Positions 17,624 to 28,190 of a DNA stretch of 64,000 bases are shown piece after piece. Origin of the DNA: Nostoc carneum NIES-2107 (GTDB taxonomy: Bacteria > Cyanobacteriota > Cyanobacteriia > Cyanobacteriales > Nostocaceae); the NCBI GenBank assembly GCA_002368155.1, contig AP018180.1, forward strand, positions 558,001-622,000. The letters are read 5' to 3'. The position numbers and the translations under genes were made by a program. How positions within the stretch are numbered: the stretch's first letter is position 1; each line of letters begins with the position of its first letter. The notes below the pieces were generated by a model. That model saw nothing but the letters and a program-made list of their open reading frames with translations. It was not told the origin of the DNA and searched no databases.

Positions 17624-18244
17624 ATGACTACTGATTCTCAGTTTGATGACCGTTCTCGCTGGCAAATATATCAAGAGTTAGCAGATGGAATGGCTAAGCC
17701 TACCAATGAATCAACGGGTGCTATGGATGATATGGTGAAGCGCGATCGCTTCGAGTTATTAAGTGCTTACCTCGATGGCGAGGTGACAGCTGCTGAACGT
17801 CGGCAAGTAGAAGAATGGCTAGCGAACGATGCTGCCGTTAAGTGCTTGTATGCGCGATTGTTAAATCTCCGGCAAGGATTGCGGGCAATGCCAGTTCCGG
17901 CCTGCGAACAGCCAATAGAGAGAACCGTCGAGCAAGTGATGACACGGATACGGCGACGTTCTCAGATAGCTTGGGCATTTGGCGGTGCTGCTGTTGCGGC
18001 TATGGTGATTGGCTCACTAGCTGGGATTATTCCAGGTGGCGACACCAAGACACTACAACTGGCCCAACAACGCATAGAGCCTAGACAAGAGGCTGTACCA
18101 GAACCTGCGGTTCCTGAGTCACCTTTGATGGTGGCTATCAATAACCCAGTAATCGAAATTCCCAAAGCAGCAGTTGCTTCTCCGACCAAACCAGTGCATC
18201 AAGAAGCGCCTAAACAAGGACATCTTGGGCAGGATATTAACTAA
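17624..18244 (+). CDS. Membrane anti-sigma factor partner of SigG
   Basis: 206 residues. The cytoplasmic N-terminal anti-sigma domain has the typical RFELLSAYLDGEVTAAERRQ (about 43-62); the zinc-binding HxxxCxxC form is not present, as is common in such proteins. One TM helix lies about 118-140 (IAWAFGGAAVAAMVIGSLAG). A Pro/Glu/Lys-rich tail lies outside the membrane. It likely binds and holds the upstream ECF sigma until an envelope signal leads to release. Confidence 0.85.
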   Translation: MTTDSQFDDRSRWQIYQELADGMAKPTNESTGAMDDMVKRDRFELLSAYLDGEVTAAERRQVEEWLANDAAVKCLYARLLNLRQGLRAMPVPACEQPIERTVEQVMTRIRRRSQIAWAFGGAAVAAMVIGSLAGIIPGGDTKTLQLAQQRIEPRQEAVPEPAVPESPLMVAINNPVIEIPKAAVASPTKPVHQEAPKQGHLGQDIN

Positions 18245-18400
18245 ATTAGGTCGGCGAAATTAAAGATAACTGGCTGAGGCTGTCATTTGTCCTAGGTCAT
18301 TTGTAAATGGTCAGGATTTACAGGCTATTTATGTTTTTAACATAGGTTGGTGTAATCACCGACTTAGCTTAATCGCTGAATTTAAGTGTAAATTGGCAAA

Positions 18401-18850
18401 TTATGACGGCAGGTCGCTAGCAGTTAAACGGCAGCCAGTCCACCAGCCATCGGCTTGCAGCATACCTCCTAGCTGCTGAACTTGCTTTGGTGACATAAAA
18501 TAAACCCAAGCCAAACCCAAGGACAAGCCTTGGAGATTGTAAATTTCAATCTCCTGGCGATTGTAGAGATTTTCTGACATTTGGCGTTGTGGCTGGTAAT
18601 CTTCCAGCTCATCTAGCTGACTCAAAGCTTTCAAGTCGGCAAATGAAAGTAAATATCCTTGAACTTGGCTGTCCTCTAGAGTCATAGCAGGATAGCCCAT
18701 TGGTAGCGCAAACAGTTTACCTGGGGCTATAGCTCTTTCGACATCTACGACTTTGCCAGCACAGTATCTTTTATAATTAGCTTCCCCTGGTTTGAGAGTG
18801 CCGTAAACAAAAACGCGCACAATTGAAAATTTTATTTTTAATTCAGTCAT
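18401..18850 (-). CDS. Gamma-glutamylcyclotransferase-like protein (AIG2/GGCT fold)
   Basis: 149 residues. The family's substrate loop VFVYGTLKPGEANYKRY is at 13-29, and the expected acid is in the LDELEDYQP segment (about 78-86), where the Glu normally acts in the ring-closing reaction. The family releases 5-oxoproline from gamma-glutamyl amines or peptides; the exact substrate is unknown. It is divergent from leuS with 87 bp between starts. Confidence 0.88.
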   Translation of the reverse strand: MTELKIKFSIVRVFVYGTLKPGEANYKRYCAGKVVDVERAIAPGKLFALPMGYPAMTLEDSQVQGYLLSFADLKALSQLDELEDYQPQRQMSENLYNRQEIEIYNLQGLSLGLAWVYFMSPKQVQQLGGMLQADGWWTGCRLTASDLPS

Positions 18851-18937
18851 AGCTTATTTTACCCAACTGAAATTGTTTGCCTACCATTACAATATGGAGG
18901 CAGACATAGAACAAGATTCCAGTAGGAGCATTTTTTG

Positions 18938-21565
18938 GTGGATTCCCGATATAACCCCGCAGCAATTGAGGAAAAATGGCAACAAACATGGGCTGAACTG
19001 GGCTTAGATAAAACCCCTACAAATAGCGCCAAGCCAAAGTTCTACGCTTTATCCATGTTCCCCTACCCATCGGGTAGCCTACACATGGGTCACGTTCGTA
19101 ATTATACAATTACTGATGTGATCGCCCGCCTCAAGCGAATGCAAGGTTATCGGGTACTGCATCCAATGGGTTGGGATGCCTTTGGCTTACCAGCAGAAAA
19201 CGCTGCCATTGACCGTGGTGTACCGCCAGCCAAGTGGACTTATCAAAATATTTCCCAGATGCGGCAGCAATTGCAGCGCTTGGGGTTATCTATTGATTGG
19301 GACTGTGAAGTTGCCACCTGTTCACCAGACTATTACAAGTGGACACAATGGATTTTCTTGCAATTTTTGCAAGCGGGGCTAGCTTATCAAAAAGAAGCTG
19401 CTGTTAACTGGGATCCCATCGATCAAACTGTATTGGCTAACGAACAAGTTGATAATGAAGGGCGTTCCTGGCGCAGTGGCGCAAAAGTGGAGCGGAAATT
19501 ATTACGGCAGTGGTTTTTTAAGATTACTGACTATGCCGAAGAATTACTCAATGACCTGGATAAATTAACAGGTTGGCCAGAACGCGTCAAGTTGATGCAG
19601 GCCAACTGGATTGGCAAATCCACAGGTGCCTACTTGGAATTTCCCATCGTCGGCTTGGATGAGAAAATCAGCGTCTATACCACACGCCCAGATACAGTTT
19701 ACGGTGTGAGCTATTTGGTGTTAGCACCAGAGCATCCCTTAACCAAGCGCGTTACCAAAAAAGAGCAGCAAGCAGCTGTAGATGCTTTTGTGCAAGAAGT
19801 TGCCAATCAAAGCGAATTGGAACGGACTGCAGAAGACAAACCTAAGCGTGGTATCCCTACAGGCGGTAAGGCAATCAATCCCTTTACTGGAGAAGAACTG
19901 CCGATATGGATTGCTGACTATGTGCTGTATGAGTATGGTACAGGTGCAGTCATGGGTGTACCTGCCCATGATGCTCGAGATTTCAAGTTTGCCAATAAAT
20001 ATAATTTGCCCATTGAGTTTGTGATTGTGGAACCGGAGGCGGTTGCAGATAAAGATTTCAGCGCCACAATTCCAGATGAAAATGGCGAAGTCTCTAATAT
20101 TATTCAGGTTGAATATAACGAGGCATATACCGAACCAGGAATTTTGATTAATTCTGGTCAATTTAGTGGCATGGCTTCTACAGATGCCAAGCAAGCAATT
20201 GTGGAATATGCCGAACAGCAAGGTTTTGGCAAAGCAAGGGTACAATATCGCCTGCGTGATTGGTTAATTTCACGGCAACGGTATTGGGGTGCGCCAATTC
20301 CCGTGATTCACTGCCCCAACTGTGGGATAGTACCAGTTCCCGAAAAAGATTTACCCGTGCAGTTACCAGAAGAAGTAGAGTTTACCGGACGTGGTGGTTC
20401 GCCTTTGACTCAGTTAGAAAGCTGGGTAAATGTGCCTTGTCCCAGTTGTGGCACTCCTGCACAGCGAGAAACTGACACGATGGATACCTTTATTGATTCC
20501 TCGTGGTATTTCTTGCGGTTTACTGACGCAAAGAACGAACAACAGGTGTTTGATTCCAGTAAAACTAACGACTGGATGCCAGTGGATCAGTATGTGGGTG
20601 GAATTGAACACGCAATTTTACATTTGTTGTATTCGCGCTTCTTTACTAAAGTGCTGCGAGATAGAGGCTTGTTGAACTTTGATGAACCGTTCCAACGTCT
20701 GTTGACTCAAGGGATGGTGCAGGGTTTAACTTACATGAATCCCAATAAGGGTGGCAAAGATAAATGGATTGCTTCCCATTTAGTAGATCCTGCTAACCCG
20801 CGAGATCCTCAGACAGGGGAAACTTTGCAACGCCTGTATGCCACCATGTCTAAATCTAAAGGTAATGGTGTCGCACCCGAAGATGTGATTAACAAATATG
20901 GTATAGACACAGCGCGGATGTTCATCTTGTTCAAAGCGCCACCAGAAAAGGATTTGGAATGGGATGAAGCTGATGTTGAAGGGCAATTCCGGTTTTTGAA
21001 TCGGGTTTGGCGGTTGGTAACAGATTATATTGCTGCTGGGGTATCGAAAAAGAAAGCTGATATCTCCAATTTGACGAAGCCAGAAAAAGAACTGCGGCGG
21101 GCAATTCATACTGCTATCCAAGCAGTCACAGAAGATGTGGAGGACGAATATCAATTCAACACGGCTATTTCGGAATTGATGAAGTTGAGTAATGCCCTAA
21201 CTGATAGCAGCAGCAAAACTTCACTAATTTATGCGGAAGGAATTGAGACTTTAGTAGTATTGCTTGCTCCCTTTGCGCCACATATTGCTGATGAATTATG
21301 GCATTTGTTGGGTAACAGCGATTCTGTCCACACCCAAGATTGGCCAGTTTTTGATCCAGCAGCGTTAATTGCTGATGAAATTACCTTGGTAATTCAAATC
21401 ATGGGCAAAACTCGTGGTGCCATTCAAGTACCATCGCAAGCTGATAAAGCTGCTTTAGAGAAATATGCTAGAGAATCAGAAGTTGCTCAGCGTTACATTG
21501 AAGGCAAAGAAATTAAAAAGGTAATTGTTGTACCTGGGAAGTTGGTGAATTTTGTCATCGGCTAA
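18938..21565 (+). CDS. leuS: Leucyl-tRNA synthetase
   Basis: Full-length class I synthetase, 875-876 residues. The start is GTG 18938 or TTG 18935; both are served by GGAG at 18925-18928. Motifs: HIGH form [12 protein letters not shown] near residue 47, KMSKS form [10 protein letters not shown] near 636, an editing domain in between ([12 protein letters not shown] and [15 protein letters not shown]), a zinc-knuckle region with CPNC and CPSC, and the C-terminal tRNA-binding domain. It charges tRNA-Leu and edits misactivated amino acids. Single gene. Confidence 0.97.
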   Translation: MDSRYNPAAIEEKWQQTWAELGLDKTPTNSAKPKFYALSMFPYPSGSLHMGHVRNYTITDVIARLKRMQGYRVLHPMGWDAFGLPAENAAIDRGVPPAKWTYQNISQMRQQLQRLGLSIDWDCEVATCSPDYYKWTQWIFLQFLQAGLAYQKEAAVNWDPIDQTVLANEQVDNEGRSWRSGAKVERKLLRQWFFKITDYAEELLNDLDKLTGWPERVKLMQANWIGKSTGAYLEFPIVGLDEKISVYTTRPDTVYGVSYLVLAPEHPLTKRVTKKEQQAAVDAFVQEVANQSELERTAEDKPKRGIPTGGKAINPFTGEELPIWIADYVLYEYGTGAVMGVPAHDARDFKFANKYNLPIEFVIVEPEAVADKDFSATIPDENGEVSNIIQVEYNEAYTEPGILINSGQFSGMASTDAKQAIVEYAEQQGFGKARVQYRLRDWLISRQRYWGAPIPVIHCPNCGIVPVPEKDLPVQLPEEVEFTGRGGSPLTQLESWVNVPCPSCGTPAQRETDTMDTFIDSSWYFLRFTDAKNEQQVFDSSKTNDWMPVDQYVGGIEHAILHLLYSRFFTKVLRDRGLLNFDEPFQRLLTQGMVQGLTYMNPNKGGKDKWIASHLVDPANPRDPQTGETLQRLYATMSKSKGNGVAPEDVINKYGIDTARMFILFKAPPEKDLEWDEADVEGQFRFLNRVWRLVTDYIAAGVSKKKADISNLTKPEKELRRAIHTAIQAVTEDVEDEYQFNTAISELMKLSNALTDSSSKTSLIYAEGIETLVVLLAPFAPHIADELWHLLGNSDSVHTQDWPVFDPAALIADEITLVIQIMGKTRGAIQVPSQADKAALEKYARESEVAQRYIEGKEIKKVIVVPGKLVNFVIG

Positions 21566-22217
21566 GAATTGCAGCAATACCAGCTATAAGTTTTTTAGGG
21601 TGTGTTATGCCTTAGGCTAACGCACCTTATGTTTTTGAAGGTATAAGGTAAAGCTGTAGTCGGCAAGATACCTGCTCCTGGTGTGCGTTTAAGTTATAAG
21701 CTGTTCCATATTTAACTTGCATATATTGCAATAAAGTTCAGATAAGCTTTTTTCTCTCCCTCTGCTTCCTCTGCCTCCTTTGCTTCCTCTGCCTGCCTCA
21801 ACAGAAAATCTTCTTAACTGAACCGTATTGGCATATATTGGGCGGGCAAGATGCCCACCCCACAATAAATATACAATTTCAGATTATGCAAACTAGATGT
21901 GGTTTAGCTTATCTAACTACAATCATCTGCAAAAAAAGACCTTTGGGTCTGAATTTGCCCGATTTTAGCGGCTAGAAAGTGAACACTATACTGCTAAATA
22001 ACTAAATAAGAATATTTTTGTTGGTAATGGGATTGCATCTCAGCAAAAACCCTGAAATTGCGAATCTCCGTGAGAATTACTAGAGAGTTGTTTGCATTTG
22101 AAACGGACAGGAGGAATATCTAGGAGTAGTTTTATAATTATGACTTTTGACGATTATGTGCTTTTAAAAACTTACTTATTCTGCAGTAGAGGAAAATTTT
22201 TTTATTTATACACGAAA

Positions 22218-22250
22218 AAGCGCTTGAGATTTTTGCTAGCTCAAGCGCTT
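22218..22250. other. Hairpin with perfect 11-bp stem
   Basis: AAGCGCTTGAG, an 11-base loop, then CTCAAGCGCTT. There is no T-run, and no gene ends nearby, so it is not an ordinary terminator. Confidence 0.6.
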
Positions 22251-22897
22251 CCCCGTATAACTTTATACCAACCCACTTGTTTGATGCAACATTTGAAATC
22301 CGCAACAACCCCCAAAGGAGGGGCATTACGAGGATAACTAGTGACAAACATGTTGTGAAGTGGTATCACTCCTTGCACTAACTTAGAATATCTTTTCTCG
22401 GACAAAACCAGGAATGTGGTGAGTGACACTTTTTCAACTGACACTAGTTAAAAACGACTCACCAGGAACGGTATCCACTCAGGCGCAGTCAGAAAGTTAC
22501 TACTTTGGGTATGTAGTATAAAAACGTCGAGTAGCTTGGCGATCGCTTGCACATTGTTGCAAATACAGCACTTACATAAAATACACGGCTGTGTATCATA
22601 AGTTCTCTAACTATCTCAGCACCACTATAAATCATCAGCTGATGGGAGTTTAGTTATCTGAAAAATGCTGTATCCAGCTAAGTTTGCTTGATATTTCCTA
22701 GAGCATAATCATGAAACTTTTACCCACGTTATTTAAGGGAGTTTGAGTTTATAAATACTTTGCATAAAGTTGAACTTATGATTAGATGCTAACTCTATAA
22801 AAAAATCATTTAGTTAGCATTCTAAATTAATGTCTACTTACAAATGGCAATTCCACTCAATCTATTGTCGCTGCTAGCAATTGGCGATTTGGATGGG

Positions 22898-22927
22898 AAT
22901 TTAAGCTCGCGATCGCGAGCTTAAATT
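22898..22927. other. 30-bp perfect palindrome centred on HIP1
   Basis: The sequence reads the same on both strands over 30 bases. Its centre is the HIP1 octamer GCGATCGC, flanked by symmetrical AATTTAAGCTC and GAGCTTAAATT arms. Confidence 0.9.
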
Positions 22928-23230
22928 TCTGCCTAATAGAGGATTGCCATTATTGACAATTTGACTAATGAATAAACCCTTCAGGAATAAACCTGAAAAT
23001 TGACAATTTTGCAAGGGTAGTTTTATCTGATTTTAGAAGCTTTTAAAATAGATTTCTCTTCACATCAGGAGCAAAGTCATTTGCTTGATAAAGCATACAT
23101 GAAGAAGTGCTCTAACAACATGAAATTATCTTTAAAGTATTGCTTTTGCTCTCAGGGAAAAGTATCCTAGCTAGTGTTTCTACTGAGTCCAAGCATCGGC
23201 AAACCGCAATTACAGCTGAAAATTTTAACA

Positions 23231-24259
23231 ATGAAAGTACTTGTAACTGGAACTGAAGGTTATATCGGCTCGTTATTAGCACCTCTGTTAATACAACAAG
23301 GTTATGAAGTTATTGCCGTGGATACGGGCTTTTATAAGGTAGGTTGGTTGTACAATGGCACAGAACTAACTGCCAAAACCTTAAATAAAGACATCCGTAA
23401 TATTACGGCTTCCGACCTGGAGGGAGTTGATGCGATCGTTCACATGGCAGAACTATCTAACGATCCTTTAGGTCAGTTAGCCCCGACCATCACTTACGAT
23501 ATCAACCACAAAGGTTCAGTACATTTAGCAAAGCTGGCTAAGGAAGCAGGGGTGCGACGTTTTGTCTACACTTCTTCATGTAGCGTTTATGGCTTTGCAA
23601 CTGAAGATTATGTGGACGAAGAGTCTACTATTAATCCTCAAACCGCCTATGCCAAATGCAAGGGTCTGGTAGAACAAGATGTAAAGCAGCTAGCTGATGA
23701 CAGCTTCTCTCCGACATTTTTGCGGAATGCTACAGCCTATGGAGCCTCTCCGAGGATGCGTTTTGATATTGTCTTGAACAATCTTTCAGGTTGGGCATGG
23801 ACAATCAAAGAAATTAAGATGAATAGCGATGGCACACCTTGGCGGCCGCTAGTGCATATATTGGATATCTGTAAAGCCATTATTTGTACATTAGAAGCAC
23901 CCCGAGATGTGATTCACAACCAAATTTTTAATGTTGGGGATACAAATGGCAACTATCAAGTTAAACAAATTGCTGAGATAGTTGCAGATGTATTTACAGG
24001 TTGTCAATTAAGCTTTGGTAAACATGATCCTGACAACCGCAGTTATCGGGTTTCTTTCGATAAAATCAATAAAAATTTGCCGGGATTTAAGTGTGAGTGG
24101 GATGCCCGACGTGGTGCCCAACAACTCTATAATGTCTTTAAACAGATTGATATGACAAGAGAAGTGTTTGAGTCTAGAGGTTTTACTCGTCTCAAACAAC
24201 TAGAATATCTAATTCGCACTCAACAAATCGATCAAGATTTCTTCTGGCGGACTGTTTAA
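23231..24259 (+). CDS. NAD-dependent sugar epimerase/dehydratase (extended SDR)
   Basis: 342 residues from ATG 23231 (MKVLVTGTEGYIGSLL); the GTG at 23174 is in frame but precedes the Rossmann motif. It has nucleotide-binding GTEGYIG (about 7-13), the conserved TSSCSVYG stretch and catalytic Tyr/Lys in AYAKCK. It acts on a nucleotide-activated sugar in the cytoplasm, as an epimerase, 4,6-dehydratase or 4-reductase. First gene of the cluster to 32.4 kb, 33 bp before the C-methyltransferase. Confidence 0.88.
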   Translation: MKVLVTGTEGYIGSLLAPLLIQQGYEVIAVDTGFYKVGWLYNGTELTAKTLNKDIRNITASDLEGVDAIVHMAELSNDPLGQLAPTITYDINHKGSVHLAKLAKEAGVRRFVYTSSCSVYGFATEDYVDEESTINPQTAYAKCKGLVEQDVKQLADDSFSPTFLRNATAYGASPRMRFDIVLNNLSGWAWTIKEIKMNSDGTPWRPLVHILDICKAIICTLEAPRDVIHNQIFNVGDTNGNYQVKQIAEIVADVFTGCQLSFGKHDPDNRSYRVSFDKINKNLPGFKCEWDARRGAQQLYNVFKQIDMTREVFESRGFTRLKQLEYLIRTQQIDQDFFWRTV

Positions 24260-24292
24260 ATTGGAAATCTGATTGCCGAAACCATATAAATC

Positions 24293-25558
24293 ATGAATCT
24301 ACCAAAAATAACCGATAATCAACTCATCACGGGTGAGTGTCTTTTCTGTGGAACAGGTTTGCGCCATACCTTCGTAGATTTAGGTATGTCTCCTCCCTGC
24401 GAAAGCTATCGCAGCCTCAAGCAGCTGAATGAAATGGAGCCTTTTTATCCATTACACGCCTATGTCTGCGAGAATTGTCTGTTAGTTCAACTGCAAGAAT
24501 ACGTTAGTCCAGAAAATATTTTTAGTGACTACGCATATTTCTCTTCCTATTCTGATAGTTGGTTGAAACATGCCAAGAACTATGTTGATTTGGTAGTAGA
24601 GCGTTTCCAGTTAAATCAGCAAAGTCAGGTAATAGAAATTGCTAGTAATGATGGCTATTTACTGCAATATTTCGTTGAGAAAAATATTCCAGCATTGGGA
24701 ATAGAACCAGCAGCTAATGTGGCTGAAGTCGCAATTAAAAAAGGCATTCCCACAGTTGTTAAATTCTTTGGACAAGAAACAGCCAAAGAACAAGTTGCTA
24801 AAGGTGTCAAGGCAGATTTATTACTGGGTAATAATGTTCTAGCTCACACACCCTATCTTAATGACTTTGTCAAAGGGATGAAAATCATCCTGAAACCGCA
24901 AGGTGTGATTACAATGGAATTCCCCCACCTGATGCGGCTAATTGATGAAAATCAGTTTGATACTATTTATCACGAGCATTTTTCTTATTTCTCTTTCCTA
25001 ACAGTAGAAAAGATTTTTGCAACTCATGGTTTGACAATTTTTGATGTGCAAGAATTGAAGAGTCATGGTGGTTCTTTAAGAATTTACGCTCGTCATACTG
25101 AAGACACTTCTAAACCAGTGAGCGAGCAAGTAATAGAACTAAAAACTAGAGAAGAAGCTGCTGGTTTTGATAAGTTAGAGTACTATTTTTCTTTTGGCGA
25201 ACAAGTCAAAGAAACTAAACGCAAGTTATTGGATTTCTTGATTCAAGCGAAGCGAGAAGGTAAATCAATTGCAGGTTACGGTGCGCCAGGTAAAGGTAAT
25301 ACTCTGTTAAACTATTGTGGTATCCGGACAGATTTTCTCGATTACACAGTAGACCGTAGCCCTTACAAACAAGGTCAATTTTTACCGGGTACTCACATCC
25401 CCATTTTTCATCCTGACAAGATTCAAGAAACTAAACCAGATTATGTGCTGATTTTACCTTGGAATCTCAAGGATGAAATTATGTCACAAATTTCCTACAT
25501 TCGAGATTGGGGCGGTAAATTTGTGGTGCCAATTCCAGAGGTACAAATCTACTCTTAA
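24293..25558 (+). CDS. Sugar C-methyltransferase (NovU/TylC3 type)
   Basis: 421 residues in the three-part layout of this family. An N-terminal zinc-binding domain carries CLFCG (about 13-17) and CENC (about 57-60). A SAM-binding Rossmann domain has VIEIASNDGYLLQYF (about 116-130). A C-terminal domain has IAGYGAPGKGNTLLNY and ILPWNLKDEI. These enzymes add a methyl group to C-3 of a 4-keto nucleotide sugar, giving branched 3-C-methyl deoxysugars. The neighbouring dehydratase, cytidylyltransferase and 3,5-epimerase fit such a route. Confidence 0.9.
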   Translation: MNLPKITDNQLITGECLFCGTGLRHTFVDLGMSPPCESYRSLKQLNEMEPFYPLHAYVCENCLLVQLQEYVSPENIFSDYAYFSSYSDSWLKHAKNYVDLVVERFQLNQQSQVIEIASNDGYLLQYFVEKNIPALGIEPAANVAEVAIKKGIPTVVKFFGQETAKEQVAKGVKADLLLGNNVLAHTPYLNDFVKGMKIILKPQGVITMEFPHLMRLIDENQFDTIYHEHFSYFSFLTVEKIFATHGLTIFDVQELKSHGGSLRIYARHTEDTSKPVSEQVIELKTREEAAGFDKLEYYFSFGEQVKETKRKLLDFLIQAKREGKSIAGYGAPGKGNTLLNYCGIRTDFLDYTVDRSPYKQGQFLPGTHIPIFHPDKIQETKPDYVLILPWNLKDEIMSQISYIRDWGGKFVVPIPEVQIYS

Positions 25559-25570
25559 ATATTTAGACAA

Positions 25571-25591
25571 CCCTCTGAGCCAGTCAGAGGG
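25571..25591 (+). terminator. Hairpin after the C-methyltransferase
   Basis: An 8-bp stem CCCTCTGA/TCAGAGGG with a 5-base loop lies 13 bases after the stop. No T-tract follows, so it is a possible weak terminator or processing site within the cluster. Confidence 0.5.
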
Positions 25592-25788
25592 CTAAATAAG
25601 ATTCAAAATAAATATACCAGCATAACTTTCAATTTTTTTAGTTAAACAGCAGAAGATAGATGCAAATTTGCATAAAGCTAGTAAAAATTAATGACTTTTA
25701 TGTAGTTCCATAATTCTGCAAAAATTTATCTGCAAAAATTAAAAATTTTTCTGGCAAAGCATAAACATTAGCCAAAACGAGGTGCATA

Positions 25789-26586
25789 ATGAAAGTAGTT
25801 TTATTTTGTGGCGGTTTAGGAACAAGAATGAGAGATTATTCGGAAAGTATTCCTAAACCAATGGTGAATATCGGATATAGACCGATATTATGGCACGTCA
25901 TGAAATATTATGCCCATTATGGACATAAAGATTTTATTTTGTGTCTAGGTTATAAAGCTGATTTAATTAAGAGCTATTTCTTAAACTATAATGAGTGGCT
26001 TTCTAATAACTTTACGTTATCTGGCGGTAGCAAAATTCAACTATTCAATCATGATATTCAAGATTGGAATATCACCTTTGTAGATACAGGTTTAACTGCA
26101 AATATTGGACAAAGATTCAAGGCTGTTGAAGAATATTTAGAAGGTGAAGAAGTTTTCTTAGCCAACTACAGCGATGGTCTAACAGATTTGCACCTGCCTA
26201 CATATATTGATAATTTTTATCGTCGCGATAAAATCGGTAGCTTTTTGTGTGTGAGACCTAGCCAAAGTTTCCATTTGGTTGACATTGGTGAGAACGATTT
26301 GGTGCAGGATCTTAAAGATGTCAAACAGCGGGAAATTTGGATTAATGGTGGATATTTTATCTTTAAGAAAGATATCTTCAAGTATATTAATTACGGTGAA
26401 GAGCTAGTGCTTGAGCCTTTCCAGAGGCTAATTGCTCAAGAACAGCTAATTGCTTACAAGTACACTGGCTTCTTTGGAGTAATGGATACCTTTAAAGAGA
26501 AGCAAGTGTTAGATGATATGTATACTCAAGGTCATCGTCCTTGGGAAGTTTGGAGAGATAAGCAATTGGAAGTTAGCAATGCATAG
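25789..26586 (+). CDS. rfbF: Glucose-1-phosphate cytidylyltransferase-like protein
   Basis: 265 residues. The nucleotidyltransferase signature GGLGTRM (about 9-15), the following PKPMVNIG (about 23-30), and the RfbF-type segment HVMKYYAHYGHKDFILCLGY indicate transfer of CMP to glucose-1-phosphate to make CDP-glucose. It would open a CDP-sugar pathway feeding the dehydratase, methyltransferase and epimerase of this cluster. The 230-bp gap upstream suggests its own promoter. Confidence 0.88.
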   Translation: MKVVLFCGGLGTRMRDYSESIPKPMVNIGYRPILWHVMKYYAHYGHKDFILCLGYKADLIKSYFLNYNEWLSNNFTLSGGSKIQLFNHDIQDWNITFVDTGLTANIGQRFKAVEEYLEGEEVFLANYSDGLTDLHLPTYIDNFYRRDKIGSFLCVRPSQSFHLVDIGENDLVQDLKDVKQREIWINGGYFIFKKDIFKYINYGEELVLEPFQRLIAQEQLIAYKYTGFFGVMDTFKEKQVLDDMYTQGHRPWEVWRDKQLEVSNA

Positions 26587-26943
26587 CATTACTAAATCCT
26601 TCGGCTAGCAGTTGATAGTTCTCTACTATTGGGTGAGAAGTACTCACCGAATGTTCCCTAATACAATTCAGTTAAGGCAAGACTTACGCAACTGGTACAG
26701 TAATCTTCTGGTTTAAGAGTCAACAGTCAAGGGTCAAGGGTCAAAAATTCAATTTTTTGGACTTTTGAACGCCAGTTGCTACAGAGGGGGGAACCCCAAC
26801 CTACGCCAAACCAGGTGTTTGAGTATTGGGTGAGCATTAATCACCCAATATATCCAAAAATCAATGCAAAAATTGCAGTATGTTGGGCAATGACTACCAA
26901 ACTCAAGTTTACTAAGTTTTCACAAATAAGATAGGGTTACTAT
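26587..26943. other. Intergenic region with dispersed repeat
   Basis: Holds an 87-base repeat (26682-26768) also present at 51395-51482, and inverted repeats of ATTGGGTGA. No gene seen. Confidence 0.5.
26682..26768. repeat. Dispersed repeat, copy A
   Basis: Starts ACTTACGCAACTGGTAC and runs through GGTTTAAGAGTCAACAGTCA and a doubled GGGTCAA. Almost identical to 51395-51482. The ACTTACGCAA end is typical of a mobile repeat end; at the second copy an inverted ACTTGCGTAAGT closes the unit. Confidence 0.8.
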
Positions 26944-27597
26944 ATGCTCAAACTTAGCTTTGATAAAACAGCCGAATCTGAGTATAAAATTCTCTGTCTA
27001 GGTGCTCATTGCGATGATATTGAAATTGGCTGTGGTGGCACTATTTTAAAGCTCATAGAAAATTACAAAAACTTGATAATTTATTGGGTAGTATTTAGTT
27101 CTAATGAACAAAGAGCCACAGAAGCAAATACAAGTGCTAGTATATTTTTAAAAGAAGTACAATCGAAGAAAATTATTATTAAAGAGTTCCGTGATGGGTT
27201 TTTGCCTTTTCACGGAATAGAAGTGAAAGAATGCTTTGAGCAGTTAAAGCAAGAATTTTCACCAGATTTAATTTTTACGCATTATAGAGACGATCGCCAT
27301 CAAGATCATCGCTTAATTTCTGATTTAACTTGGAATACCTTTAGAAATCATTTGATTTTGGAATATGAAATACCCAAGTATGATGGTGACTTGGGAATTC
27401 CCAATTTCTTTGTGCATTTAGATGAAGGTATCTGTCGGCGCAAAATTCAGTATCTTCAGGATGCATTTGCTACGCAGAATAATAAACAATGGTTTACCGA
27501 TGAAACTTTCCGTTCAATCCTCAGAATCCGAGGAATTGAATCTAATTCACCGGGTAATTATGCTGAAGCTTTCTATTGCCGCAAAATATTTTTTTAA
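26944..27597 (+). CDS. PIG-L family deacetylase
   Basis: 217 residues. Zinc-binding motif GAHCDDIEIGCGG (about 20-32; the usual AHPDD has Cys for Pro) and the distal His residues in HYRDDRHQDHR. The family removes acetyl groups from N-acetylated amino sugars. Within the cluster it may deacetylate an amino sugar, consistent with an aminotransferase gene further on. It lies 36 bp before the epimerase start. Confidence 0.88.
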   Translation: MLKLSFDKTAESEYKILCLGAHCDDIEIGCGGTILKLIENYKNLIIYWVVFSSNEQRATEANTSASIFLKEVQSKKIIIKEFRDGFLPFHGIEVKECFEQLKQEFSPDLIFTHYRDDRHQDHRLISDLTWNTFRNHLILEYEIPKYDGDLGIPNFFVHLDEGICRRKIQYLQDAFATQNNKQWFTDETFRSILRIRGIESNSPGNYAEAFYCRKIFF

Positions 27598-27632
27598 CTA
27601 GTCTTTTTATAAAAATATTTGTAACCAAATAC

Positions 27633-28190
27633 ATGATTTTCACAGAAACAAAGCTAAAAGGGGCATTCATTGTTGACTTAGAGTTAAAACAAGATAGTCG
27701 TGGTTTTTTTGCTCGGACTTTTTGCATCAATGAATTTGAGGCTCATGGTCTAAAAGCCACAATTGCTCAATGCAATGTATCTTTTAACCATAAGCAAGGA
27801 ACACTGCGGGGAATGCATTATCAAACGCCTCCCTCGCAGGAAACCAAATTAGTCCGTTGTATTCACGGCGCGATCTATGATGTGATTATCGATTTACGTC
27901 CAGAATCTCCGACCTATTTATCGCATATTGGTGTGGAGTTAACTGCGGAAAATCGGCGTGGGTTATATATCCCAGATAGATTTGCTCACGGTTTTCAAAC
28001 CTTAACTGATGATACAGAAGTGATGTATCAGATGGGCGATTTTTATGCGCCAGAATATTCCACAGGCTATCGCTACGATGACCCAGCTTTTGGAATTGTT
28101 TGGCCTTTACCGATTAGTGAAATTTCCGAAAAGGATCTGGCTTGGAATTTATTTGACCAGAAAAATATCGGGACACTAGCGGGAAGATAA
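27633..28190 (+). CDS. rfbC: dTDP-4-dehydrorhamnose 3,5-epimerase family protein
   Basis: 185 residues from ATG 27633 (MIFTETKLKGAFIVDLE). Family motifs: FNHKQGTLRGMHYQ with the catalytic His, KLVRCIHGAIYDVIIDLR, and YIPDRFAHGFQTL. It inverts C-3 and C-5 of a 4-keto-6-deoxy nucleotide sugar. The rmlA, rmlB and rmlD genes are not beside it, so the substrate here is more likely the CDP-linked (perhaps C-methylated) sugar made by the neighbours than dTDP-rhamnose. Confidence 0.9.
   Translation: MIFTETKLKGAFIVDLELKQDSRGFFARTFCINEFEAHGLKATIAQCNVSFNHKQGTLRGMHYQTPPSQETKLVRCIHGAIYDVIIDLRPESPTYLSHIGVELTAENRRGLYIPDRFAHGFQTLTDDTEVMYQMGDFYAPEYSTGYRYDDPAFGIVWPLPISEISEKDLAWNLFDQKNIGTLAGR

Larger units (their letters stand above)
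21566..23230. other. Long gene-poor region between leuS and the sugar cluster
   Basis: About 1.66 kb with no convincing gene on either strand. It contains an 11-bp stem hairpin (22218-22250), a 30-bp perfect palindrome (22898-22927) and AT-rich sequence. Short open frames at 22092-22444 lack recognisable protein features. It may hold decayed DNA, small RNAs, or the promoter of the sugar cluster. Confidence 0.5.
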
